Part shown: positions 23,145-29,779 of the stretch, one piece after another
How the letters are laid out: every line of letters begins with the position of its first letter
Numbering within the stretch: the stretch's first letter is position 1
Assembly: GCA_045660125.1 (NCBI GenBank)
Contig: JAZRDG010000018.1
Span: 1-29,779 of the forward strand
From: SVQP01 sp045660125
GTDB taxonomy: Bacteria > Bacillota > Clostridia > Oscillospirales > CAG-272
Length of the DNA stretch: 29,779 nt
Reading direction: 5' to 3'
Position numbers and translations under genes: made by a program
The notes under the pieces: model-generated
Told to the model about the DNA's origin: nothing
What the model saw: only the letters and a program-made list of their open reading frames with translations
Database searches by the model: none

Positions 23145-23358
23145 GTACTTTTCTTTGACACCGCTGGCGCAAAGAAAAGTACCATTATTTGCTTCGCAAA
23201 TCAAACGCCGAGATTATTTCGCGCCTGCGGGCGCGACCAAGGGCGCTGCCGGTTGAGTTTTAGATGCTGGACTTCGCAGAAGTCCAGCATCAGGGTGGCG
23301 TCAGCAACACTCGAAGGTATGACAACATTCACACGCCACCATGCTTTTCTGAAAAAGC
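23145..23358. repeat. Right part of the mosaic, related to the element at 12-134
   Basis: Six hairpins in a row: 23145-23157 with 23170-23182 (GTACTTTTCTTTG); 23187-23192 with 23196-23201 (ATTTGC); 23219-23225 with 23230-23236 (TCGCGCC); 23263-23275 with 23279-23291 (GATGCTGGACTTC, 13 bp); 23294-23301 with 23333-23340 (GGTGGCGT, long loop); 23343-23349 with 23352-23358 (GCTTTTC, one mismatch). Bases 23217-23237 equal 69-89, and the closing hairpin is again followed by CGATCAAAACTTTT. Thus the same scaffold as at the left window edge holds different inner modules. Confidence 0.8.
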
Positions 23359-23375
23359 TCGATCAAAACTTTTCA

Positions 23376-23405
23376 TAAAAAAAGGGGAGCACGCCGTGCT
23401 CCCCT
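23376..23405 (-). terminator. Intrinsic terminator of the rimP-infB operon
   Basis: On the - strand an 11-bp stem (AGGGGAGCACG, 23395-23405 with 23383-23393) is followed by seven T residues (23376-23382). It starts 10 bases beyond the infB stop codon. Confidence 0.93.
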
Positions 23406-23415
23406 TGTTTGCTTT

Positions 23416-26400
23416 TTATCTTTCAACTTCCTGCATGATGAATGCTTCCAGAATGTCGTCGGTGCGGATGTCGTTGAACTTCTTCAAGCCAACACCACAC
23501 TCGTATCCTGCTGCTACCTCGCGGACGTCGTCCTTGAAGCGGCGCAGCGATGCGATCTCGTCCTCGAAGATCACGATGCCGTCACGAACCACACGGATCT
23601 GCGACTGACGGGTGATCTTACCGTCCTGCACGTAAGAGCCTGCAATAAAGCCAACGTTGGGTACGTGAATGGTCTGTCTGACCTGTGCGTGACCCAGCAG
23701 TACCTCAACAAACTGAGGCGCAAGCATGCCCTTCATTGCAGCCGAGATCTCCTCGATGCAATCGTAAATGATGCGGTAGGTGCGAATGTCAACGTTCTGT
23801 CTCTCTGCGCTGTCAAGTGCGCTCTTGTCGGGACGTACGTTAAAGCCAACGATGATTGCGTTGGATGCTGCTGCCAGCATAACGTCACCCTCGGTAATAC
23901 CACCAACCGCTGCGTGAATGATGTTGACCTTGACCTCTTCATTGGTCAGCTTCTGCAGCGACTGCTTAACAGCCTCGGCAGAACCGTCAACGTCTGCCTT
24001 GATGATGATGTTCAGATCCTTAACACCCTCGGAGATCTGTGCGAACAGATCGTTCAGGTTAGCTCTGGAATTTGCCTTGAAGATCTCTTCCTTCGCCTCG
24101 GCCTTTCTCTGCTCAGCCAGCTCTCTTGCCATCTTTTCGTCCTCAACGGCTGCAAACTGGTCGCCTGCCTGAGGAACCTCTGCAAGACCCGTGATCTCAA
24201 CAGGTACGGAAGGACCTGCGATCTTAACGATCTTACCGGTATAGTCGGTCATCGCTCTGACTCTACCAACGGCAGTGCCTGCGATCACAACGTCACCTGC
24301 ATGCAGCGTACCGTTCTGTACCAGTACGGTTGCAACAGGGCCGCGACCCTTGTCCAGTCTGGACTCGATGATAATACCCTTTGCACGGCGGTCGGGGTTC
24401 GCCTTGAGCTCCTTGACCTCTGCAACCAGCAGTACGCTCTCCAAAAGATCGTCAATACCCTGCTTGGTCAGTGCGGATACGGGTACGCAAATGACGTCGC
24501 CGCCCCACTCCTCGGGTACCAGATCGTACTTGGTCAGCTCCTGCTTGACCGCATCGGGGTTCGCCGTGGGCTTATCCATCTTGTTGATTGCAACGATGAT
24601 GTCAATACCCGCAGCCTTTGCGTGGTTGATTGCCTCAACCGTCTGGGGCATGATACCGTCATCTGCTGCAACTACGAGAATTGCAATATCGGTTGCCTGT
24701 GCACCGCGCGCTCTCATGGCGGTAAACGCCTCGTGACCGGGGGTGTCCAGGAAAGTGATATCCTGATCGTTGATCTTAACTCTGTATGCACCGATGTGCT
24801 GGGTAATACCGCCTGCCTCGCCTGCGGTTACGTTTGCATGACGAATTGCGTCAAGCAGCGAGGTCTTACCGTGGTCAACGTGACCCATAACGCACACAAC
24901 GGGTGCTCTGCCCTGCAGCGTCTCGTCGGTGTCCTCGGTCTGATCAAACAGCTTTTCTTCAATGGTCACAACCACCTCACGGGTGTACTCTGCGCCCATT
25001 TCCTCGCAGATCATAGCTGCGGTGTCAAAATCGATGAGCTGGTTTACGGTTGCCATCACGCCAAGGCCGACCAGCTTCTTGATGACCTCACCTGCAGTTG
25101 CCTTGAGTCTGCTTGCAAGCTCGCCAACGGAGATCTCCTCGGGGATCTCTACGCGAACGATCTGCTTGACCACGGGCTGCTGCTTCTTGCCGCCCTTCTG
25201 GTTCTTGATCGCCTGCTTGCCAACCTGCTGCTTCTTGCCGCGCTGGCTGCCGTCACGCAGGTCTCTGTCGGTCTCGGTTACAAAGGTGTCCAGCTTTTCG
25301 TCGTACTTGGAAAGATCCACCTCGGTGGTTCTGGTATCCACTACGCGTACAGCGCCCTTCTTGTGCTGACCGTCGCCGCCCTTGGGGGTCTGACCGCGCA
25401 CGATTGCCTGTACCTGGAACTTTTCTCTGGGAGCGGAAGGTACGTAATCGTCCTTGTCGCCGCCTCTTTGATTGAAATTGTTATTGGGTCTCTGGTTGCC
25501 CGGGCGAGCGTTATCTCTGCCGCGGTCACCAAAGCCACGATCCTGAGCGGGAGCGTTTCTGCGCTCTTGCGCACCGTCACGGTTGAAGCGATCCTGCACG
25601 CCGTCGCGGTTAAAGCGATCCTGTCCCTGTGTGGGAGTTGCGGGACGCTGTGCATCGCGATTGAAGCGATCCTGACCCTGCGCGGGAGCGTTTCTGCGCT
25701 CTTGTGCGCCGTCACGGTTGAAACGGTCCTGACCCTCTCTGTTAAAGCGGTCCTGACCCTGTGCAGGTGCATTTCTGCGATCCTGACCGTCTCTGTTGAA
25801 GCGATCCTGACCCTGTGCGGGAGCGTTTCTGCGATCCTGTGCGCCACGGTCCTGTGCAGGTGCGTTTCTGCGGTCCTGTGCGCCGCGATCCTGTGCGGGA
25901 CGGCGATCGCCAGCAGCCTGTGCGCGCTTATCTGCAGCTGCTCTTGCCGCTGCCTCGATTGCAGCCGCTCTTTCGATAGCCGCTGCGCGTGCTGCAGCCT
26001 TTTCAGCCGCGATCTTATCAGCCGCTGCCTTCTCTGCTGCCGCTTTCTCGGCTGCTACCTTGTCTGCTGCTGCCTTTTCAGCCGCTGCCTTATCTGCAGC
26101 CGCCTTATCTGCCGCTGCCTTTTGCGCTGCAAGCGCTTCTGCCGCCTTGTCAGCTGCCGCTTTTTCTGCTGCAGCCTTTTCAGCCGCTGCTTTCTCTGCA
26201 GCTGCCTTTTCTGCTGCCTTTTGCGCAGCTGCCTTTCTTGCAGCTACCTCCTCGGGGCTTTCCTTTTTGGGAAGACGGGAGGGAATATAGGTCACCCCAT
26301 CTAAGTAATCGTCAATATTATCCACCTGACGGGATTTGGTAAGCGCGTCAAAAAGAAGGTCAAATTCACCGGGCTCGAGCGTCTTTTGCGTTTTGATATC

Positions 26401-26496
26401 CATGCCCTTTTCCTGGCACAGATCCATCACGTCCTTGCTCTTAAGTCCAAGATCCTTGGCGAGTTGCATAACTTTGAATTGCGGGTTGTTTGCCAT
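23416..26496 (-). CDS. infB: Translation initiation factor IF-2
   Basis: 1026 residues. IF-2 places initiator fMet-tRNA on the 30S subunit and promotes subunit joining with GTP hydrolysis. The N-terminus (1-60) is the conserved IF2-N fold. G-domain motifs are intact: GHVDHGKTSLL, DTPGHEAF and NKMD, followed by domains II to IV ending in IMQEVER. The linker is unusually long and in two blocks: about 85-190 of AAEKAA/AADKAA repeats, then about 195-335 of disordered Asp/Arg/Asn/Gln-rich repeats with QDRFNRDG and RRNAPAQ units. A second IF2-N domain follows around residues 455-510. The start has AAGGAGG four bases upstream. It is the last gene of the operon. Confidence 0.97.
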   Translation of the reverse strand: MANNPQFKVMQLAKDLGLKSKDVMDLCQEKGMDIKTQKTLEPGEFDLLFDALTKSRQVDNIDDYLDGVTYIPSRLPKKESPEEVAARKAAAQKAAEKAAAEKAAAEKAAAEKAAADKAAEALAAQKAAADKAAADKAAAEKAAADKVAAEKAAAEKAAADKIAAEKAAARAAAIERAAAIEAAARAAADKRAQAAGDRRPAQDRGAQDRRNAPAQDRGAQDRRNAPAQGQDRFNRDGQDRRNAPAQGQDRFNREGQDRFNRDGAQERRNAPAQGQDRFNRDAQRPATPTQGQDRFNRDGVQDRFNRDGAQERRNAPAQDRGFGDRGRDNARPGNQRPNNNFNQRGGDKDDYVPSAPREKFQVQAIVRGQTPKGGDGQHKKGAVRVVDTRTTEVDLSKYDEKLDTFVTETDRDLRDGSQRGKKQQVGKQAIKNQKGGKKQQPVVKQIVRVEIPEEISVGELASRLKATAGEVIKKLVGLGVMATVNQLIDFDTAAMICEEMGAEYTREVVVTIEEKLFDQTEDTDETLQGRAPVVCVMGHVDHGKTSLLDAIRHANVTAGEAGGITQHIGAYRVKINDQDITFLDTPGHEAFTAMRARGAQATDIAILVVAADDGIMPQTVEAINHAKAAGIDIIVAINKMDKPTANPDAVKQELTKYDLVPEEWGGDVICVPVSALTKQGIDDLLESVLLVAEVKELKANPDRRAKGIIIESRLDKGRGPVATVLVQNGTLHAGDVVIAGTAVGRVRAMTDYTGKIVKIAGPSVPVEITGLAEVPQAGDQFAAVEDEKMARELAEQRKAEAKEEIFKANSRANLNDLFAQISEGVKDLNIIIKADVDGSAEAVKQSLQKLTNEEVKVNIIHAAVGGITEGDVMLAAASNAIIVGFNVRPDKSALDSAERQNVDIRTYRIIYDCIEEISAAMKGMLAPQFVEVLLGHAQVRQTIHVPNVGFIAGSYVQDGKITRQSQIRVVRDGIVIFEDEIASLRRFKDDVREVAAGYECGVGLKKFNDIRTDDILEAFIMQEVER

Positions 26497-26558
26497 AAAT
26501 CCTCCTTACAATCACCCATTTGGTCGTATCACGCTTTGCGTCATACGTCGGCGCGCCC

Positions 26559-26882
26559 TTACGCTTGCGCCGGCAAATGATTCTTTACCGATTGCCAAAG
26601 CTTTTCATCGGTAATTGCCACCGCGCCAATGGGTGCGTCCTTGCCCACAGCGGCTGCCAGCTCCTCTGCCGTATAGGGCAGCCAGATCAGCGTCACGCCG
26701 TAGAATTTACATTTATCGTTGAGTTTCTTTTTCGTGTTATCCGATGCGTCGGATGCACCGAGCACCGCTTGTACCTGCGAGCTCTTGCGCAGTTCGGTGC
26801 AGATCAGCGGTACGCCGCAGATCATTTTGCCGGCTCTGCGGCAAAGACCGAGTGCGCCAAGCAGACGGTCCGGGGCGCTCAC
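26559..26882 (-). CDS. ylxQ: YlxQ-type ribosomal L7Ae/L30e family RNA-binding protein
   Basis: 107 residues from a GTG start. The pattern LLGLCRRAGKM, then ASDASDNTKKK, and a C-terminal GAVAITDEKL is that of the L7Ae/L30e/YlxQ kink-turn-binding family; its target is unknown. The GTG at 26882 overlaps the TGA of ylxR by four bases (GTGA) and has GGAGG seven bases upstream, which decides the start; an upstream ATG in this frame would run far into ylxR. The position between ylxR and infB is conserved in Firmicutes. The gap to infB is 62 bases. Confidence 0.9.
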   Translation of the reverse strand: MSAPDRLLGALGLCRRAGKMICGVPLICTELRKSSQVQAVLGASDASDNTKKKLNDKCKFYGVTLIWLPYTAEELAAAVGKDAPIGAVAITDEKLWQSVKNHLPAQA

Positions 26883-27169
26883 GCCTCGTCCTCCGCCAAG
26901 GGCTTTTGCGCAAGTGCTTGCGCGATACTCTCGTACACCTCTTCGGGAATGGGGCATTCCAGCACCTTTTCCGCACGCTTGCTTCTTTGCACGCGGCGCA
27001 GGCAGCTTTCGCTGGGGCACAGATACGCGCCTCTGCCGTTTTTCTTGCCGGTCATATCGGCAATCACCTCTCCCTCGGGAGTGCGCAGCACGCGGATCAG
27101 CTCTCGCTTAGGCTTGTGCTCGTTGCAGCCCAGGCACTGCCGCATGGGTATCTTTTTTACCTTTTCCAT
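26879..27169 (-). CDS. ylxR: YlxR (DUF448) protein, RnpM family
   Basis: 96 residues. MRQCLGCNEHKPKRELIRV, GRGAYLCPSESCL and RRVQRSKRAEK are the YlxR signature. In Bacillus subtilis the protein has been reported to bind RNase P RNA and modulate the enzyme, hence RnpM. The start lies 12 bases after the nusA stop without a clear ribosome binding site, which suggests translational coupling to nusA. Its stop overlaps the ylxQ start. Confidence 0.93.
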   Translation of the reverse strand: MEKVKKIPMRQCLGCNEHKPKRELIRVLRTPEGEVIADMTGKKNGRGAYLCPSESCLRRVQRSKRAEKVLECPIPEEVYESIAQALAQKPLAEDEA

Positions 27170-27181
27170 ATTTCGAACGGA

Positions 27182-28207
27182 TTATTCCGCCTTGATATCG
27201 ATCTTCATACCGGTCAGTCTTGCAGCCAGACGTACGTTCTGACCCTCCTTACCAATGGCAAGGGAAAGCTGATCGGGATCAACAAGCACGCGGCATGCGC
27301 GCTCGCCGGTCATAACGACCTCCAGCACGTGTGCGGGAGACAGGGCAGCTGCCACGAACTCCTCGGGCTGCTCGCTGTACTTGACGATATCCACCTTCTC
27401 GCCGCGCAGCTCGTCAACGATGCTGTCGATACGCATGCTGCGGTTACCGATACAAGCGCCAACGGGATCAACGTCGGGATCTCTGGAGAATACCGCGATC
27501 TTGGTTCTGGAGCCTGCCTCACGGCAAACGCCCTTGACCATTACCACGCCGTCTGCGATCTCGGGTACTTCAAGCTCGAACATTCTGCGAACCAAGCCTG
27601 CATGCGAACGGGAAAGCGTAACGATGGGGCCCTTGGACTCCTTGTTGACTTCCTGCACGAATACCTTGATCTTGTCGCCGGGGTAGAAGCTCTCGCCGGG
27701 GATCTGCTCCTCTGCGCGAAGCACTGCTCTGCCGTCGTCGGTTGCCAGCAGTACGTTGCCGGTCTCGTAATCGACCTTATCAACGGTTGCGGTGATGATC
27801 TCTTCTCTCTTGTTCTCGTAAGCCTCCTGCATTGCTCTGCGCTCACCCTCGCGAATGCCCTGGATGATGACCGACTTTGCAGCCGCTGCGCTGAGTCTGC
27901 GGAAGTTCTTGGGCTTGACCTCGGTTTCAACGATCTTGCCCACGGTGTATCTCTTGCTGATCGCCTTAGCGTCTGCCAGGGAGATCTGGGTCTGAGGATC
28001 TTCAACCTCCTCAACTACCTCGTGCTGCTGATAAACGCGCACGTCCTTCTTGACCTCGTCGATATGAATTCTGACATTGGTGCCGTTGCCGTATTCCTTC
28101 TTGAATGCGGACAGGAGCGCCGCCTCAATCTTTTCGATCATGTACGCCTTCGGGATTCCCTTTTCCTTCTCCAGAAGCTCAAGGGCGGCGAAAAATTCGT
28201 TATTCAT
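27182..28207 (-). CDS. nusA: Transcription termination/antitermination factor NusA
   Basis: 341 residues, the compact Firmicute form without C-terminal acidic repeats. The N-terminal RNA-polymerase-binding domain (1-125) begins MNNEFFAALELLEKEKGIPK. An S1 domain (about 135-200) and two KH domains follow, with VGACIGNRSMRIDSIVDEL in the first and LAIGKEGQNVRLAARLTG in the second. NusA modulates pausing, intrinsic termination and antitermination. The start has GAAAGGAAAT upstream and rimP ends 15 bases before it. Confidence 0.97.
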   Translation of the reverse strand: MNNEFFAALELLEKEKGIPKAYMIEKIEAALLSAFKKEYGNGTNVRIHIDEVKKDVRVYQQHEVVEEVEDPQTQISLADAKAISKRYTVGKIVETEVKPKNFRRLSAAAAKSVIIQGIREGERRAMQEAYENKREEIITATVDKVDYETGNVLLATDDGRAVLRAEEQIPGESFYPGDKIKVFVQEVNKESKGPIVTLSRSHAGLVRRMFELEVPEIADGVVMVKGVCREAGSRTKIAVFSRDPDVDPVGACIGNRSMRIDSIVDELRGEKVDIVKYSEQPEEFVAAALSPAHVLEVVMTGERACRVLVDPDQLSLAIGKEGQNVRLAARLTGMKIDIKAE

Positions 28208-28222
28208 GTTCTATTTCCTTTC

Positions 28223-28717
28223 TTAGTTTGCGCCAAAATCGAAAACTGTCTGCAGCTTTGCGATCTTGTCTGCGTCAAACTCCAATAATGTTTCGTTTTG
28301 CTCGATCTGCACGTTGCCTGCGTCGGTCATGCCGACCAGAATGCCGCGGTGCACCTTTGCGCCGTGCTGTGCGGAGTAGAGTCTGATCTCTACCGTGTCG
28401 CCCAGGCACATCTGCACGTGGTCGCGGTTTTTCAGCTCGCGCTCAATGCCGGGAGAGGAAACCTCCAGAATGTACGCCTGCTGAATGGGATCGGTCTCGT
28501 CCAGCACCGGGTCAATGGCGCGGTGGAAACGCTCGCAATCCTCAATGTTGATGCCTTCGGGGTGGTCGATGGTGATACGCAGGTAATAGTCCGCGCCTTC
28601 CTTGACAAACTCTACGTCCCAAAGAACGTATTCCAGCTCGTCAGCCGTCGGAAGTACGATATCCCAAACCTTTTGCGCGATACTGCCCTGACGCTTTGCG
28701 CCCTGTACTGTACTCAT
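28223..28717 (-). CDS. rimP: Ribosome maturation factor RimP
   Basis: 164 residues from the ATG at 28717, which has GAAAGGA eight bases upstream. An in-frame ATG at 28777 would translate the leader hairpin and is unlikely. Family blocks are LEYVLWDVEFVKEGADYYLRI, IDHPEGINIEDCERFHRAI and LEVSSPGIERELKN. RimP is needed for 30S subunit maturation. It is the first gene of the rimP-nusA-ylxR-ylxQ-infB operon, the standard Firmicute order. Confidence 0.95.
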   Translation of the reverse strand: MSTVQGAKRQGSIAQKVWDIVLPTADELEYVLWDVEFVKEGADYYLRITIDHPEGINIEDCERFHRAIDPVLDETDPIQQAYILEVSSPGIERELKNRDHVQMCLGDTVEIRLYSAQHGAKVHRGILVGMTDAGNVQIEQNETLLEFDADKIAKLQTVFDFGAN

Positions 28718-28745
28718 ACAATGCATCCTTTCCCTAACAAAATTT

Positions 28746-28774
28746 TTGGAGTGGATTTGCTCAACCCACTCCAA
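28746..28774 (-). promoter_or_regulatory. Leader hairpin upstream of rimP
   Basis: TTGGAGTGG (28746-28754) pairs exactly with CCACTCCAA (28766-28774), a 9-bp stem with an 11-base loop. On the - strand it begins about 14 bases after the predicted transcription start and is followed by AAATTTTG, too weak for a normal terminator. It could be a protective 5' hairpin or a site for feedback control of the operon. Confidence 0.6.
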
Positions 28775-28794
28775 CATGATATCTTACTGTAAGC

Positions 28795-28823
28795 ATTATA
28801 TCACAAGTTTTCTCGCTTTGCAA
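28795..28823 (-). promoter_or_regulatory. Promoter of the rimP-infB operon
   Basis: On the - strand: -10 TATAAT (28795-28800) preceded by TGA, making an extended -10, and -35 TTGCAA (28818-28823), 17 bases apart. Transcription would start near 28788, about 70 bases upstream of rimP. Confidence 0.75.
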
Positions 28824-29077
28824 TACCTTATGCAAATATTTTTTGAATTTTTTGCGAAAATTTTTCTATAAATAAAAATATTTTAGGAAAAAGCGAAACG
28901 TTTTCGCAAAAAAGCGTCTATATAAGTGAGGCGGGATGCGCGGCGGCACGTGATGCAGAGGACGGCGTTTGCATTGTAGGGACCGGCGTCCTCGACGGTC
29001 CGCACATAATGACGTGGGGGGCGGATTTCGATGCCCCCCCGTGGCGCGCACCGCATAAAACCGAAAGGAGCTACAAC
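28824..29077. other. Gene-free spacer with hairpins upstream of the lipoprotein gene
   Basis: The part at 28835-28925 is very A+T rich and has a short hairpin GCGAAA 28893-28898 with TTTCGC 28902-28907, then TATATAA near 28918, a possible -10 without a good -35. From 28930 the DNA turns G+C rich and holds GGACCG 28980-28985 with 28996-29001 and GGGGGGC 29016-29022 with 29033-29039. The latter half looks like a dispersed repeat inserted between promoter region and gene. No coding region is supported here. Confidence 0.55.
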
Positions 29078-29521
29078 ATGAAAACCAACTTTTCCAAATC
29101 GGCCGTGGCAATGATCGCAACGTTGCTGATTTGTTGCGTTGTCTGCACCGGTTGCCTCCGCACGGAGCTTACGTTGCTGCATGACCGCGATCAAATTGAA
29201 AGCATTTACCTTGTTGATTTCGTAATGATCGACACCGCCAACCTATCGGTTTTGCCCGAAGGTGCTGTGCAAATCGAGAACGTGGATGCTTTTCTGACCG
29301 ATCTGCACGCGCTTCCTTTTGTACGCTTTATGCTCGGAGATCCCACTTTTGAAGACACGTTGGGAGTATATATTCTGTATGCCAACGGCGACGTGGAGGT
29401 CATTGAGTATATGACGCAGTTTTATCTTTCCGAGGGCACCGTGACGTATCGCCGCATGCAATGCAATTTCGCGGATTACGATAATTTGGTGCAATCGTAT
29501 TATCGAAATGCCGACAAGTGA
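29078..29521 (+). CDS. Small putative lipoprotein, unknown function
   Basis: 147 residues, family not recognised. The N-terminus has Lys residues, a hydrophobic stretch (about 9-23) and VCTGC, with Cys26 as a possible lipidation site; the lipobox is weak because Cys stands at -3. The rest is a small alpha/beta protein with acidic patches (DFVMIDTANL, YANGDVEVIEYM). The ATG is chosen because GAAAGGAG lies eight bases upstream; an in-frame ATG at 29009 lies inside the repeat spacer. The gene stands alone and has its own terminator. Confidence 0.8.
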   Translation: MKTNFSKSAVAMIATLLICCVVCTGCLRTELTLLHDRDQIESIYLVDFVMIDTANLSVLPEGAVQIENVDAFLTDLHALPFVRFMLGDPTFEDTLGVYILYANGDVEVIEYMTQFYLSEGTVTYRRMQCNFADYDNLVQSYYRNADK

Positions 29522-29538
29522 ATCGTGATGACCGGAAA

Positions 29539-29573
29539 GAGCACGGGGGATTTTACCCCGTGTTCTTTTTTAT
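29539..29573 (+). terminator. Intrinsic terminator of the lipoprotein gene
   Basis: GAGCACGGGG (29539-29548) pairs with CCCCGTGTTC (29556-29565, one G-U), followed by TTTTTTATT. It lies 17 bases after the stop. Confidence 0.93.
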
Positions 29574-29581
29574 TCGTTTGC

Positions 29582-29602
29582 GGGAGCATATGGAATGCTC
29601 CC
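29582..29602. repeat. Hairpin module GGGAGCAT
   Basis: GGGAGCAT (29582-29589) pairs exactly with ATGCTCCC (29595-29602). It lies directly beyond the terminator and before the repeat at 29651 and looks like one more module of the dispersed hairpin family. Confidence 0.65.
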
Positions 29603-29650
29603 CTACGGAACCGTCCGTCTTATGGGGCTATCCGTTACGGGCAACTTAAA

Positions 29651-29779
29651 AAGCCTTCTCCAGTGGGAGAAGGTGGCAGCCGAAGGCTGACGGATGAGGT
29701 GTTAGAAAAGAATTTCAAATTGTAAAAATTCAACCCGAAATATTACTTTGCTTTGCAACTACACTTTGACTCCTCATCC
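29651..29779. repeat. Interspersed repeat with inverted ends, cut by the window edge
   Basis: The left end contains CCTTCTCC/GGGAGAAGG and CAGCC/GGCTG hairpins and then GGATGAGG (29692-29699). An A+T-rich core follows, and the window stops in CCTCATCC (29772-29779), the exact inverse of GGATGAGG. A longer inverted arm probably continues outside. I recall CCTTCTCC-GGGAGAAGGTGGCAGCCGAAGG-type sequences as common dispersed repeats in gut Clostridia; not searched. A MITE-like element is possible. Confidence 0.7.

Noticed and set aside
22923..23378. A 151-codon + strand frame in the repeat mosaic
   Set aside because: It is made of hairpin repeats and runs through a terminator; no ribosome binding site and no protein-like composition.
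23665..26304. An 879-codon + strand frame opposite infB
   Set aside because: Its Leu/Cys-rich translation mirrors the Ala/Lys and Asp/Arg repeats of IF-2 read backwards. infB is certain.
26883..27020. An N-terminal extension of ylxQ up to 27020
   Set aside because: It would overlap ylxR by about 140 bases; the GTG at 26882 has GGAGG at proper distance and a four-base overlap typical of coupled genes.
29525..29725. A 66-codon + strand frame after the lipoprotein gene
   Set aside because: It spans the terminator and the interspersed repeat and has no ribosome binding site.

Overview
The window looks like chromosomal DNA of a spore-forming Clostridia-type Bacillota, probably a gut lineage. Evidence: a block syntenic with Bacillus (rlmN, rsgA, thiN, spoVM), a Firmicute-style rimP-nusA-ylxR-ylxQ-infB operon, GAAAGGAG-type ribosome binding sites, fairly high G+C, and many short hairpin-bearing interspersed repeats between genes. 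The genus cannot be fixed from the sequence alone. No rRNA, tRNA, CRISPR array, transposase or phage gene was seen.

Layout. (1) 1-5290, + strand: a repeat mosaic, then rlmN, rsgA, thiN, a 25-codon spoVM and a YgiQ-type radical SAM gene, closed by hairpins that also face the converging operon. (2) 5297-20401, - strand: a six-gene operon read from a consensus sigma-A promoter at 20373-20401. In transcription order it encodes a zinc-ribbon membrane protein with a dead AAA module, a membrane-anchored McrB-like AAA ATPase, a DUF2357 (McrC-N-like) coiled-coil protein, a second McrB-like ATPase whose cytosolic part is almost identical to the first, a membrane-anchored transglutaminase-like protein embedded in YDG/MBG repeats, and a 1784-residue membrane-anchored YDG-repeat protein. 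(3) 20477-23124, + strand: a divergent promoter, an unknown membrane protein, and a polyferredoxin/TlpA-thioredoxin fusion with its terminator. (4) 22927-23358: a dense mosaic of hairpin repeats. (5) 23376-28823, - strand: infB, ylxQ, ylxR, nusA, rimP with promoter, leader hairpin and terminator. (6) 28824-29779: a repeat-rich spacer, a small putative lipoprotein with terminator, and an interspersed repeat cut by the window edge.

The part most likely to be an undescribed system is region 2. McrB-like motors normally work with a DUF2357 protein that carries a nuclease (McrBC restriction). Here the nuclease is missing and replaced by a long coiled coil, the ATPases are tethered to the membrane, a third AAA copy has lost all catalytic motifs, and the operon continues into two surface proteins made of YDG repeats, one with an intact Cys-His-Asp transglutaminase triad. 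I infer an envelope-spanning, ATP- or GTP-driven machine that builds, remodels or senses the cell surface. This parallels MoxR-DUF58-transglutaminase clusters but uses different parts. A periodic array of hairpins with changing stems and a constant spacer lies inside the same operon.
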